Assembly: GCA_013368315.1 (NCBI GenBank)
Contig: JAACJM010000032.1
Location: forward strand, 574,769-638,768
Direction: 5' to 3'
DNA: 64,000 nt
Source: Tetrapyrgos nigripes
Taxonomy: Eukaryota; Basidiomycota; Agaricomycetes; Agaricales; Campanellaceae
The notes under the pieces were generated by a model that ran no database searches, was not told where the DNA came from, and saw only the letters and a list, made by a program, of their open reading frames with translations. Within the stretch, counting starts at the first letter, position 1. Every line of letters begins with the position of its first letter. Position numbers and translations under genes: made by a program. Below, piece after piece: positions 10,500 through 23,177 of this stretch.

Positions 10500-12031
10500 T
10501 CAATTATCATTACAGTTCCAGCTCGCCTATAGTAAATATGAGATATAAAAAATCAAGGTCAGAACATGCAGCTGTGAACCCTAAAGTCGTGGCAAACGTA
10601 CATCAGGTGTCTGAGGACTTCCTACACTCTGATACGGAGGAAGACCGAGGCAGTCTGCAACTGTAGCAAAGTTGTATCCAGCAGCTTTCAACTGTTGGAT
10701 GGCGAAGGGCATAACTTGACGGCTGTAGATGGGGAGTCAAAATTTGAAAAAGGCTGCGATATCCTGTCTCGGCGCATGCCGAAGGGAAGACACTTACACA
10801 GTAGTTGCTATGAAGAAACGAAGTAGCATCAGCAACCTGGGTTTGACGAGAAATTGAAGACAATGTAAGATTTTGAATTACCTTGCGTTTCGTGGTTAAG
10901 AGAGATACAGGTGTTGGGGTGTGTGCGAACGAGACTGCTATAGTCTGCTTCACTTTGTGCAACGGTGGAGCCAGTTGAATCACCATCACTGAATGGTAAA
11001 GAACAGAAGGATCTGGTTGAGAAACAGGCACATGTCTTAGAATAAATCACTGACTCGAAATCCCAAATGACGACCTTCTGTCCACGGACAGCAGAGGCCT
11101 GGCGAACTAAATTATTATAGTTGCCGTACGCTGTAACGGGTTACACATTAAATTCAGAGGTCAATGAAGATTTTGCTATGACTGAGTCACGCACGAGGAC
11201 GCATGAATGCTGGATAGGCTCCGACAATCCGTGTCAGAGCGACTAAAGCGATAAAACAGTGAGGTGAGTCAACAATTTTATTACAGTGAGACGAGACTCA
11301 CGCTCGACGCGCCACATTTCATCGTGAACTTTACGGAGAAGAAACAGAAGCAAATGTTCAGTATTCAACATTCGGGGGAACAGTCCAAGAGCTAGCTTAC
11401 TTTGATCCCAAGTAAGCGTGGTCAGGTCAAAGTGATGCCATGTGTGCGATGCAACTTGATGGCCATGATTGTATGCGTATTTGACGTTGGCCATCATGTC
11501 AGAGTCGTAAATGCAGCGCCCTATGTTCGAGAACAAGAATATGAGTAGATGTAATGCACAATTCAGCTACGTAACTCACAATTATTTCCATCTAGTGGTA
11601 GCCGAAGCATGAGATCAGGCTCTATTGGTGTGTCAGTAATTCAAGACATACTGTAGAAGAACGTTCCCTTGATTCCGTTCTGATCGAGAAGGTCAACGAG
11701 TTCCTGTCTGTGTAAGATTGGGATTAGGAGAAAGAGGACGCAGCCGAATTCAGAGCGAGGAGGAGGTAGCCGATGTCAGAACATTCGAGAACGTACCCAT
11801 AAATCATCGGACCATCATCCTGAAGAGGAGATCAGTTGAATGTACGTGCAGTATTCCCAAGTAATAATCACTAACAAAAGTAAGGGCAACGGTATTTGGT
11901 GTAGAGCAAGTAGTGACGACTTGAGCCAACGCCTGGCGCTTGTCATACACTACCTCAGTGGGAAGAGCTCGAGTCAAGGCTGAGAGACACGTTAGGGCAA
12001 GAGTGAGCAAAGGCAGACTGATTGCTGTCAT
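10500..12031 (-). CDS. CE4 polysaccharide (chitin) deacetylase, secreted
   Basis: This is the intact paralogue of the broken gene at 7984-10302, arranged tail to tail with about 197 bp between the stops. The ATG is at 12031 and is followed by a hydrophobic signal peptide (LPLLTLALTCLSAL). Family motifs in order: VALTF|DDGP (metal-binding Asp pair), GIKGTFFY, SHTWHHFD (His ligands), RPRAYGNYN, WDFES and LNHET. The terminal part reads FAIQQLKAAGYNFATV and TPD, then a last short exon ASWNCNDN with TGA at 10500-10502. There are about nine short introns, several at the same places as in the sister gene; the donor matching the sister's GC site is GT here. No GPI-anchor tail was seen. The role is inferred from the family: conversion of chitin or chito-oligosaccharides towards chitosan at the wall. 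Confidence 0.88.
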
Positions 12032-12106
12032 TTCGGCTTGAACAAGAGTGAAGGGATGCGCCTAGAGCAGAGGGAAGCCCTATGAGTCCTTCCGACAAGT
12101 ATACTA

Positions 12107-12115
12107 CTTTTTATA
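12107..12115 (-). promoter_or_regulatory. TATA box of minus-strand CE4 gene
   Basis: On the minus strand this reads TATAAAAAG, about 76 bp before the ATG at 12031. The spacing fits a core promoter. This is inference from motif and position. Confidence 0.5.
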
Positions 12116-13222
12116 CGCAATGTTTAGCTTGGGTTATCCGTGAACTTGCATCCTTTCCGGAGGCGCTCTGGAACTAGTGTGACGGGAAATATAACCTAGT
12201 TAGGACACAGTGAATGGTGTTATATGTTTCGTGTTTCAAGTCTTGACGTCCAGAGAACAAGGGAGAATGAAAGGTGGGTTCGAATTTAGTAAGTCGTATT
12301 TCAACTTGGGAATGTGGGGTAAAGCAGCCGCTGCTAGTCATCCAGAGCAAGAGCTAGAGAAGCAGCCTAGTTTATTCTGGGACGTCCGTGCCTACCTGTC
12401 AGTCACTCGTAATGTATATGATTTGAAGTCGAGGATAACAAGCTCGATACAAGTTGTGAGTCGAGTCTCTTCTAGGTACACATCTCCGATCCCGTTGGAG
12501 CTGGAGGGATCTTGAAGACTCGGAGCACTTGAAGCTGCGGCCCCGACCCAAGCACAGCATGCGGGTTGCGAGCTCTGGTTCGAAATTAAAAATTTGAGGA
12601 ATTAAGGCGGACTGGCATCGTATTAGGATGCACTTCCATTACTTACCATCATTCTTGTACACCGAACTGTCTGTAATCCCCTTTGGATATGAGTTGCCGC
12701 AAGTTCTTTAGCTTGACGTCGTACGTATATACGTACATCGAGGTCGGATCCTTGGCTGAGCAGCATGGAAAGGGCAGCTGCTGATATATCTGATATACGG
12801 TACCGTAAAGACGGAATATCTGTGAAGCGTTCTTTTCACGGCATATGGGATACTTATTCTAGACAGCGACTGCCATACCTTGCAGCTGATCTACCATGTT
12901 CCGCTTCTTTGTGGGCTGGTTCAACAAGAATGAGAGCATATTCTGGCCAAGGTGGCCAAGGAGAATAACTGGGAGTCTGAGCGCTAGTACGCTTTTCAAG
13001 CTCCGAGAAAAAAGAAAAAAGATCCACACATCCGAGGTACACTGTGTCACTGTGCCTGTACACGTGAGCTTACTGGCAATCAGGATTCAGGTGCCTACAG
13101 GCAGCCTCGGTTAGCTTTCTTTCTGGGCCATGCCAGCAGCACGCCTTCCGTGCTGAGTAACGCAGAGGACGAATAGCTTTCTTCTCGAGTTACTCCACCA
13201 GTTTGACCGGAGAACAACTTTT
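12116..13222. other. Intergenic
   Basis: This stretch separates the minus-strand CE4 gene from the MFS gene and would hold both upstream regions. No coding frame with family features, repeat or RNA gene was recognised. Confidence 0.45.
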
Positions 13223-15174
13223 ATGGCCGAAAATTCTACTTCAAATTCACCAACAGGTACTATCAATGACGAAACAGTAGACATAGAAAAGGGTCGTAAA
13301 GAGACTTTCGGGAAGGGTAATGCTGCTGCCGAAAGCATAGAAGAGGGAGTGGAACCAAGTGCTCCAGGGCAATCAAGTCCAGAGGATCAAGAGGGAGAAG
13401 ATGTGGAATATACGAAGGATTTCGGGATTATTCCTATCCCAAGTCGACTCCAGTACCATCCAAACAAGTCTTTTCACTTTGGTTTGGTACTGCAGATTGT
13501 TTTTGGATTTGCGAGTACCTTTGGTGCGTGTATAGATAGCTTCATTCAGCGTATCATTACTCATTCTGCGATGTGTCTAGTTGTTGCGAACTTGTATTAC
13601 TGCCAACCGATTCTCAGTACGAGGTCGCCTTTCAGCTAAACTACGTATCAGAATGCTGATTTCTTCATATATGATAGTCCCACTTTCCGAAGCCTTCAAT
13701 GTGTCCTACTCGCAAGTCTCAATTGTACCAACCCTCATCCAAGCTGGATACGCAACTGGTCTTCTTCTTATATCCCCCGCGGGCGACCTGCTACGGCGCA
13801 GGCAGCTTATCCTGCTCCTGGTCATTCTGTCACTGTCCCTTAGCGTTGGTCTTGCCATTACGAGTTCCTTTCGCGCATTCGAGGTGTTATCCTTTTTTGT
13901 TGGCGCCTTTTCTGTCACTCCTCAGATTCTTCTCCCGCTCGCTGCAGACCTCGCTCCTCCAGCTAAACGCGCATCGGCAATCTCAGTCGTCTTTGCAGGT
14001 CTCCTTCTTGGTGTCCTCATAGCTCGAGTCATCTCCGGCATAATCGCACAGTACTCATCTTACCACGTCGTCTACTACTTTGCTATTGGAGTCCAAGTCC
14101 TCGTTCTCTTCGATATCTATCTTCTGGTCCCAGATTACCCCAGCAAAAATCGTCATTTGACCTATGTCGAGATAATGTGGACCATGGCTAAATATACCGT
14201 CACGGAACCAGTGTTAGTCCAAGCTTGTCTGATCAACTTAGCATCAAGTGCTTCGTTCAGTAGCTTTTGGGTTACGTTGACGTTTTTGTTGGGCGGAGAT
14301 CCCTATAACTACTCGACGTGAGTCTTCTGCTTTCTTCTTCCTGGCATCCAGCAGAATACTAAACGTGTGGGCTGCTACTCAGGGTTGTGATCGGGCTCTT
14401 CGGATTGGTTGGTATTTTTGGGGTCTGCATGGGACCTGTGGTGGGCAAATTTATTGATACATTGATTCCCTGGTGCGTTTGGATACACCGAGTTCTCCAG
14501 CCCTAACTCCGGTTGGCTCTTGTTTCGGACAGGTATGCTTCACTCCTAGCATGTATCTGCCTTCTCCTCTTCCAAGCAGTCCAAGTCATCGGAAATGGGC
14601 TCAATATCTCCGCTGTCATCATCGCGACGTTGGGATTGGATGTATTTAGGCAAATGTTACAGACAAGTTTAGCAGCGAAGCTATTCAGGTATGTTGGGCT
14701 CATTGGCTGTTCCCGGGAGCCGCAATGACAGCATGTTGACGATTCTCTTCTCTTCTCCTATCTCCAACGTTGTGATGATCCATCAGCATCAACCCTTCTG
14801 CTCGCGCCCGTCTTAACGCAATATACATCCTCTCTCTTTTCATTGGACAAGTCATGGGAACGTCCGTCGGCACTAAAGTCTTTTTGGAACACGGCTGGCG
14901 TGCATGTGCTGGCGTCTCACTTGCGTATGGTGGATGGCAAATTTTTGCTCTGCTGTTAAGAGGACCGAATTGCGGGAGGTTTACGTGGATTGGATGGGAA
15001 GGAGGCTGGGAGGGGAGGATTAGAAAGGTTGACAATCAGACGCAGCAGAACGCTAAGGAGAGTGGGAAGAGAGAAACATCTGAGAGTTCCAGGTCTAGGG
15101 ATGGCAGTGCTGTAGCTGACAGTACTGAAAAAGACGCTGAGAAGGGAGAAGACGGAGGCCAGCGTCTTCGGTAA
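13223..15174 (+). CDS. MFS (major facilitator superfamily) transporter
   Basis: This is a multi-exon gene for a 12-helix secondary transporter; the substrate is not predictable from sequence. A hydrophilic, acidic N-terminus of about 85 residues precedes the first helix (LVLQIVFGFASTFG). The next exons give VVANLYYCQPIL and IPLSEAFNVSYSQVSIVPTL, typical of the DHA1-like bacterial YnfM/arabinose-efflux type group. The loop 2-3 signature is present as SPAGDLLRRRQLILL (G-D-xx-RRR). Further helices run to ACAGVSLAYGGWQIFAL. After the last helix comes a charged tail of about 70 residues (KRETSESSRSRDGS...), ending at 15174. Introns lie near 13530, 13615, 14320, 14473, 14688 and 14725-14785. The frame is open throughout. 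Confidence 0.82.
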
Positions 15175-15792
15175 TGCTGACGACTAAAGACTCAACGGTT
15201 ATAATGACGTGCAATGCATATGGATTGGATACACCGGCTCTGAGTACTCTTGGTCGTACATAGCCGTAGACTATAGAAGTTGTATTGCTAATGGTGTGCT
15301 GAAGAGGGAGAGCGAAACAAAAATTGAAATAAAAAGAAAGATTTATCTACAGCCCAAGTCAGTATCGTGTATGACTGGCTTGACAGGGCCTAATAAGATC
15401 ACTACTAAGAAAATGGTCTCTTGCGCCGCCCACTGAAGCAGAATGCAACCCGCAGACCTAATACGTACATATAAAGAATCGAATTATCATACGTGGACAG
15501 TCCAGCAAGAAGAGGCATCTTCCGGTACGACGACCTTTTTTTCAACGGCGATCACTTCTGACAATGTCATTTATCTAAAAACAGAAGAACGAAAAAAAAA
15601 GGAAAGCAAGCAGTGTACAATTGTCTTTCATGACCACCATCAGAAAGTCAAGTCACCAGGACTATGTCCTCCCTTGCCGTATTCCACATATAATATAGGG
15701 TATACATAGGATTTGTATAGCTATAAGATATGTGTTATACACTCCAGATTCCAATCCAGACCATGGCTTGATACACGAGTAATACCGATTCC
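15175..15792. other. 3' intergenic region between convergent genes
   Basis: This is AT-richer DNA between the stops of the MFS gene (+) and the NADPH oxidase (-), presumably holding both 3' UTRs. A purine-rich patch (GAACGAAAAAAAAAGGAAAG) is near 15590. No gene was seen. Confidence 0.5.
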
Positions 15793-18266
15793 TTAGAAGT
15801 TTTCTGTGAAGGTTCAGAAGGTCAGTAAGAGGTTTTGGTAAAGACAGAGACAAAGGCAAGTAAGGCTAGGAACTTCAACACACCTTTCCCAAAGAAGAAC
15901 CTCGTCCCGTCAGCCTTCGAGTACTTGTTACTATTCACATGCAACATCGAACTCAGCGCCTTGGGTCCACAGAAGAACACACCACAGTCCGTATCAGGGT
16001 GACGGGTCGAAATGTTTGAGAACACCTTGTCCCAGTTCGGACGACCAAAGTGAGTAGGAGCCCTTAACGATGTAATGGTATCCTTCTCAGCACCAACTTC
16101 CTGAACGATAATGTTGTTCATATCGTCATCTTTAATTTTGGCGGTGAGGTAGATGTTGATTTCGATGCGGTTCTGAGTGTCTTGTTCTTCAATAGCGGCG
16201 AGAAGCGAGTGGAACCATTCAGCGGCGCCAAAGTCACGGATGACCCATGTGAAGTAGACCTGAGAAGAAGAGGAAGAACGGACGGACGGACGAGTCAGCG
16301 TCAAGCGTACCCGAAATCAGGTAAGTGGTCTAGAACGCACCTTTGACAACCTAGTCGGCTTTCCGGAATAGTTGAAGTTATTCATTCGATACCAGATCGA
16401 CTTGAGGATCCTAGAGACAGTGGGAAGAGCATGTGGTTAGCAAGGATGTCATCATAAACCGCCATGACGACCATGAGATATCCTATTATAACCATTCACC
16501 AACGCGACAGCTCGCTCTCATCCGCCGTTATAGTCCAAGAAAAGAACGTGTGAAAGAGGAGACGAGTACTCACGACGCAAATGGCGTAACACCGATACCC
16601 GCACCAACCAAAAGAACTACTTCGTAGTCCAAAAAGTCCTCTGACGCACTACCGAAAGGCCCGTCAACCATTACACGAGGAAGGGTCCTGTTGTAGGGAG
16701 GGTTGGCATCAGTGCCGATAACCTTGCCTCCTGCTTCGTCTGTATGGAGACCGGTTAGCTTGAGAGTAGAGATGACATGACGACAAATAGACACCGCACC
16801 TTTCTTGCCCCTTTCTTCAAAGTTGCAACCAACAGCCTTCGCGAGAGCACCAGTGAAGTCACCGACAACACGAATGTGGACAGAGATGTAGTCTTCTTCG
16901 GGAGCACTGCAATACGAAAATAATTTGGCATCAGTATGATGGTCAACATTGCGCGCTGATGAATGAGCACAGCGTTCTAAAAAGATAGCCCGGAACCGCA
17001 GACGTACGCCATTCTGTATCATGGCAATGATGGCTCGGTTGACCCGGTGTCGCAGAAATGGAAAAGGAAAAAAAGAGCGAAAACACACCTGGTAAGCGTG
17101 AAAGGGTGCCACTGGAAGTAGGAAATCTCGGGACAGTTGAGGAAAATGTACTGTCCAGCACGAGTCTTGGTCTTCTCCTTCTTGATTTGGAGTTCCATAA
17201 CTTTGGAAGGGTGCTGAATGACCTTGGAGATGTAGGTACGATGACGAGACCTGACTTCACGGAGGACACGTTCGCTAATCCAGATAATACCACCGACGAG
17301 CCAGTAGCGCTGTAGAGACGCAGGTAAGCGCAAGAAATTTTCAGAAATAATCCTTGACTCACCCAGAAGACACCGATAGTGTTGAAGGAGCAGAAGGGAG
17401 GTCTGTCTGGCTGAATCATGCAGAACATACCGTGCAATTGCCAGTTGATGAAGAAGACGATGAAGAGGTGGTGAGTGTACCAGAACCTCTCAAAGTTGGC
17501 CCTTCTCTTGTCCTCTCTCGCATACCAAACCATCACTCCAAGGGCAGCCCACATAATCCAACCAGTAACAGCGGGTCCGGCCTCAACACACAGCAAGAAG
17601 AAGTTCTTGACTCGCTGACCCGTGCTGTCACCAGAGTCAATAGCGAGCCTGATGACATTGACAATGTGGGCAATAGTGTGGACGAGGGACCAGATGACGA
17701 TGGACCAACCAACAGATTTGTGGAAGGTGATGTTCTTGTCGAAGGGAATCACAGTCCCAAGAGGTGTGCGACGCATGATAGAGATGAAGTTGCGGCAAAC
17801 GGGCAGCAGGATGAAAATAACGTCCACATGGCAAAGCAGCGCAGAGGCACGAGCGATAGCTGGAAAATGAATGAAAAATTAGAGGTATCTCTGGATGAAA
17901 AGTACGGTACTTACTGAATCCAAGTCCAAACACCTTTCTCGAATTGTTTAAATTGTCCTTGAGCTGGTAGTGCAAGAAGCCCAGGATACCAACGAGAATA
18001 TGCAGGATGATAAAGATAACAAAGAAGAGCTGCCTTCCACCCTCGTTGATCATCCAGACCTTCCACCGCGAAAGAACGTTAGGGCGAGCAGCATTCTGGC
18101 TATTCATGCTCGCGGTCGTGAGAGTCCTCTGGAGGCCTTGAAGCCTAAACCTCTCCGTCTTGTTGCGCTGCAAATGAGCACCTCCCCCAGAAACGTTGAG
18201 ATCGGGATGGTCCATGAGGTGATTACGACCACTGGGATCCCCGAACTTTGTATCCACGAAGTCCAT
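15793..18266 (-). CDS. Fungal NADPH oxidase catalytic subunit (Nox)
   Basis: This is a membrane flavocytochrome that moves electrons from NADPH through FAD and two hemes to oxygen, giving superoxide; fungal Nox enzymes act in hyphal fusion, fruiting and defence. The ATG at 18266 gives a hydrophilic N-terminus of about 70 residues before the first helix ([17 protein letters not shown]). Heme-region histidines are in [20 protein letters not shown] and [16 protein letters not shown]. The FAD-binding HPFTLTSAPEEDY, the NADPH-binding [10 protein letters not shown] and [11 protein letters not shown], and the late FFCGP motif are all present. About eight introns were seen. The unspliced 3' end would read into extra hydrophobic residues. 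Instead an intron starting GTGTGT and ending CACAG joins GGGAAAG to AAAACTTCTAA, giving the family's canonical C-terminus GKENF with stop at 15793-15795. NoxA versus NoxB was not decided; no EF-hands are present, which speaks against NoxC. Confidence 0.92.
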
Positions 18267-21172
18267 TTTGAAGGGAGAAGTAACAGAAAGCTACGACCTG
18301 CGTTAGAGAAAGAAAGGAAGGAAAAGGAATGGGAGGACCGCCTGCTGGTCGAAAGGACGTGGGGGGAAAAGAGAAAGTGGTGGTAAATAGCCAAGCAGGT
18401 CCGCGCTTTGTGTGTTACTACACAAAAGGTCTAGACCTCGCCGGCCGATCTCTATTTGGCTTCATCCTCCGAAACAAATAAATCTGCCTTTGCCACGGCA
18501 CCTCGCCACCTCACCATCCGCAGTAACCACCTCTTCTTCACTCCGTGCCCCATTTTGTCTGTGAATCGCACTTTCCAGTTCCATCCTACAGCTCTTTGGG
18601 CCATTAAAGAATAGTATTTTTCTCAATATTTCGTCTCTGCTCGGAAGACTGACCCTTCGGCCCGTTGCCGCCATCAATCACAATAATGATGGGTATCTAC
18701 ACGGATCTGCCTCGCCTTCTGTCCCATCCGTTTGACCTTCACACTTTTGATGCAGAGCTGCCTCGACATCGTCTAAAAATGAACGACAGTGCAGTTCCCC
18801 ATGTTGTGCGGCTCTACTTTCTCTGGTTTTCGTCCTTATCGTTTACGACCCCTGAGTATCCTGATGTACACAGCCTCAAAAACGTCGTGTTAGCGACATC
18901 GAACTATGTATGCATAAACTGAATTGACTCATCCTGGTCCCAGAATACGATATCACGACTCGGAGCTCCTCATGAGAAGCCTTGAGAAGCCCTGGACTGG
19001 ACGCGAATTTGGATGCAATCATAGATATCATCGTTTTGGTCGCAGCTATGCTTAGTTGCACTGCCTGCAAAAGCATTTTTAGACGGTGTATCCGACAGTT
19101 CAATTGTGTATCTAATTATAGACGTCTACCTCGGTGGAGTCCTTTCCAAAACGACGATTGCGTAGCCACCCAACCTCGGCCTCAACGATGAAGATTGATG
19201 ACCGACTGCGCCGAGGACGCATCAGCCTTACATTCAAGTCGCGATGGCTCAGAAAGATAACGGCTCCAGTGATTTTCCTCCACAGACCCAAACTATATAC
19301 CTAAACGTTTGTGCTCATTAGTTGCTGTAATAGTCTTAGCTTCAGCTACTCCCAAGAGAATCAATTATAAGTCTAATGCGACTAAACGGTGAATCAATTA
19401 ATATTTTTTCCATGATCATCCACGCTCCATCGGACGTCATGTCGTTTGCAAAGTCTAGACCGCCCACAATATGAAAGAAATCAAGGTCACTGAGGGGAGA
19501 ATATTCATTAGCGCCAGCTGGTGGCAACCATTAGGCAGATTAAAAGCATGTACGTATCCCAGGGCCAATCAGTATCACGAACACCCCAGAGACGATGAGA
19601 ACCATCATGATTCTGACGAAGTAATTAAGTACCGGGTAAGTATACCATTTTAGAAGCAGCCAATAGAGCATTCTGCTCCTTAGGCAACCAAGTCCAAAAT
19701 TCAAATGACAACAGTAGAGAACGGTTTCTTCGAGGTTTCTTTCGTGGCATCGAAGACTCGAACGATGTCAAGTTGGCAAGGACTGAGCCTATCAATTCTA
19801 TTTGCTATTCATGCGTATATACCCGGCTTTCAGTAATTCTGAAGTACCTACTATATATCAGAATTCCTGTTACTGGTTCCGTTCACTGTTGAGCTCATCG
19901 CTTGCACTGGCACTGCAGCGATCTCCATATTCATTCGAAATTCTAGTTTGCTAGCGGTGCCGGTACTATAGTATAAGTAAGTAGTTGATATACATGCAAT
20001 TTTATGGATAGAGAAGTACTACGCACGGTTGCTTTGAGCAGTCGACCATCTATGAGTAACGCAGATAACATTATCAATTTGCCAATGCTTAGTATGAGAT
20101 AGGTGACGAGTGCTATAGCGCAAGCAATGTTGGTAATCATCCGCAACCATCTAGCGCAAGTCCGAGTCGGGGGGAGAGTCTATGTACAACGACTAGCTCG
20201 TGGCATATACTTACTGTACTTACCAGTCAATATTTGATCGGCAGTGCTTGTAGCTATAGTACCACGGCGTCACAGTTACTTCCCAAAAATGTAAGTAGCC
20301 TCTAATTACGGGGGCCCCTCCTGTGCGTCGTACTTATTATCCATCTGATGGTGTACCGACATGAACAGATGAGGATGCTACATTATTTCCAGTTTGACGC
20401 TGCTTCTGAGCAGAATGCCTTATTATCTTCTCTTTCAAATACTCGTCCTCTGATTCGCTGATTGCGTCATTTTACGACTGTCTTTCGTTCCTTAAAATCT
20501 CTTCCTCCTTTTGGTGATATTGCACTTTCATTTCTTGTGGGCACCGGTTGGGCAACGGGGTAGATACTGGTATATAGTCCTCCATGTGTATTCTAAATGT
20601 CACCTCTCTTTCTGCCCAAAACTGTGCCTGAGACTGAGCTTTCATAACTGTGCCAACTTGATGCCAACAAGGGAGCTTCGATGCCGACTTTGACAAGACT
20701 TTGAGATCTCGAGCAATTCGCAGCCAGCTGGAACAACGCGTCTTTCAACGACCGTCTTTCCACTACGTCCTTGCTCGGACGTGCAACTCCTCTATATTAT
20801 CCAATACCTATACCTATACTCAAGAGAAATTGTCAACGTGACGGTGCGGACTACTTTGCGTGTAGTCGGAAGGTGACCGGTAATACGTGATGCATGATTA
20901 ATGCATGATCCCGTCGGGACCTTGCGGGTTTCCGTTGGGTTTCCGTCTCTCCGGCCCGACTCGGCTATCTCCGTACATACTCAATAGCCTCGTATCATGT
21001 ACTACGTTGTCCTTGTACCATTACCAGCTATCTACAGGTTCTCCTCCCGTGTCTAGTCCGAACCCCGACTCCTACACTACTGAATAACAGAAACCATACC
21101 GCAGATCCCTATAAATCCCGAAACCCCGGCCACCCCGCCAACCACAAGTACTACTGAAGCAATATATGTAAT
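18267..21172. other. Long gene-free region
   Basis: The first part would be the upstream region of the NADPH oxidase. Between 18.6 and 20.7 kb there are only short frames. A few hydrophobic ones (19.0 kb on plus, 20.0 kb on minus) could be remnants of a membrane protein, but no domain could be named and no exon chain could be built. No repeat with a partner in the window was recognised. Confidence 0.4.
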
Positions 21173-21180
21173 TATAAAAG
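21173..21180 (+). promoter_or_regulatory. TATA box of SDR gene
   Basis: TATAAAAG lies 59 bp before the last base ahead of the ATG at 21239, followed by a leader with CTTCTTCAGG. A second candidate, TATAAAT, lies at 21110-21116. Position and motif suggest the core promoter. Confidence 0.5.
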
Positions 21181-21238
21181 TAGAAATTTGACACTTTTCT
21201 AATCCATTCTTCAAAGCTTCTTCAGGGCCTCTCAAATC

Positions 21239-22888
21239 ATGGCTCCTCGAACCAAGATCCTCTTGACTGGTGCTACAGGCTACATCGGTGGCTCTATCTT
21301 AAATCGCTTCCTCGCCCGGCCTGATTTTCAATCTTCCTTCGATATTCGAGTCCTCGTTCGTTCTCCCGAGAAAGCACCCAAATTTGATGCTCTAGGATTT
21401 AAATCAATTGTTGGATCTCATACAGATGAAGAGGTCATGGTGCAGGCCGTCTCTGAGGTGGATATAGTGGTTGGCTTAGTGAGTACTCCATTCTTTCTGC
21501 CACTTTTTTGGCCACTTTGCGTGTATCCATCTATCTATCTGCTACCAGTATGAATACATACTTTGATATTGATATCATTGAAATGCTTTTCATGATCACT
21601 AGACCGACTGCGATAGTATACCTGCTGCAGAGTTGACTATCAAGGGGCTGAAGAAACATTTTGAAGAAACTGGTAAACAGGCGTTTTTCATACAAACAGT
21701 ACGTTCCATATATCAGCCTAGAGTCGATTCTTCAACTATCACATGTGCTGATATACTCCGTACCCCGTCTACTTTCAGTCTGGAACAGGTATCTATGCCC
21801 TTGAAATGGCATCTGAAAGCCATTGAACGTTGAATGACTGGTTTCCTTCTGTTAGGGGTCTATGTCCAGTTAACCAACGGAATGTACACAACAGATGTTA
21901 TCTACGACGACGCCAACCCCGATCAGATTGAGACTCTTGCCCCAACTCAACCACATCGTAATGTTGACCTCAAGATCCTTTCTGCTGAAAACGAAGGTAA
22001 GGTACTGGTTCCGCACGTCGAGCCCCAACCCGCCATACTTAATACATAGATATCCATCGAAATATCACTGATTCTTCCAATAATACTTATTACTTACTTA
22101 CCAGGTTTCTTCAAATCCTGCATTGTCCTTCCCTCGCTGGTATATGGTGTAGCCACTGGCCCTCTCTTCGACTCTGGATTATCCAATCCCCATTCGATTC
22201 TCATCCCACTCATGTGTCGCGTTGCCTTGGATCGTCGCAGAGCAGGTATGATTGGGCAAGGAAAGAATGTTTGGCCCAATGTCGATATTAATGAAGGTAT
22301 GTGAGCGATGAAATGGCGGTCATCATCATCATCATCATCATGGCCAAACCAAACTTCAAAGATGTAGGATGCTCAAAACATTGTCGTTTTTCTTCTAGTG
22401 GCGGATTTCTACCCCATACTCATTGAAAAAATCATTCAATCGCCTGACACTGTGCCTCATGGCCGCGAGGGCATATACAACCTGGAGAATGACAAACACA
22501 CCTCCTATGATGTAGCTGAAGCTATCGGCAAGGCTCTCGTTGCGCTGGGGTATGGGGATGATAGTACTCCTTTGACTTTTACCCCGGAAGAGGAGAAGAA
22601 GTACTTTGGAGTGCGTGGCTTTGTAGTTGTCTTTTTATAGCTAACGTTCTTCGACGCTGATTACTTTTACTTATCCTACACAAGGCGCACGTCCACTTGA
22701 TTGGATCCGATTGTCGTTGTATAGCTACTCGAGCTAGATCCTTTGGATGGGACCCCAAATTGACCACGGCGGATATGCTTGGAGGTGTGCAGAAAGAAAT
22801 CGAGATTTTGATTAAGACTGGCAAGGCTGAGCTCAAACATTTTGTCTCCGGAGTGGATCCAGGCAATATCCAGGTCTCCTCTTCCTAA
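21239..22888 (+). CDS. Extended SDR / NAD-dependent epimerase-like protein
   Basis: An NAD(P)-binding Rossmann protein of the extended short-chain dehydrogenase or epimerase-like group; the substrate is unknown. The N-terminus has the dinucleotide-binding motif ILLTGATGYIGGSIL (TGxxGYIGG), then RVLVRSPEKAPKF, which often marks NADP preference. Later exons give FIQT|SGTGVYVQLTNG, a block with LPSLVYGVATGPLFDSGLSN, and a C-terminal domain ending ELKHFVSGVDPGNIQVSSS, stop at 22888. The tiny exon TCTGGAACAG (about 21778-21787) must be spliced in to keep the frame between the third and fourth parts. About six introns were seen, one carrying a (CAT)7 tract. All exons are open. Confidence 0.8.
22321..22341 (+). 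repeat. (CAT)7 microsatellite in intron
   Basis: Seven perfect CAT units lie within an intron of the SDR gene. This is a simple-sequence repeat with no further feature. Confidence 0.9.
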
Positions 22889-23177
22889 AGAGAGGAAATA
22901 AGACACTCTGGTGTTTTTGTAGTATCGAGCGCTATGTATAAGATGCAATTAGGCCAAAGTAGTTCCACAGACTTCCTGGAGCCCGGGCGTAAGCCATTAG
23001 ACAACCAGGACATCCTATACATTTAGGTAGATATTGAGAGCAGGGACTTAAACTTTCTAGTAGCAACATTTCCAGGAAGCTCTTCGCTGCGTCCTAGGGA
23101 GCTTGCCCATCATGTAGTTTGGAGGACGTGGGTAGCTGTGGGTAGTGGGTCGCTTGAAGGAACAACAGCAAGGAACC

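Noticed and set aside
18600..20200. Second DUF6534-like membrane gene
   Set aside because: A few hydrophobic frames exist on both strands, but no exon chain, start or motif could be assembled.
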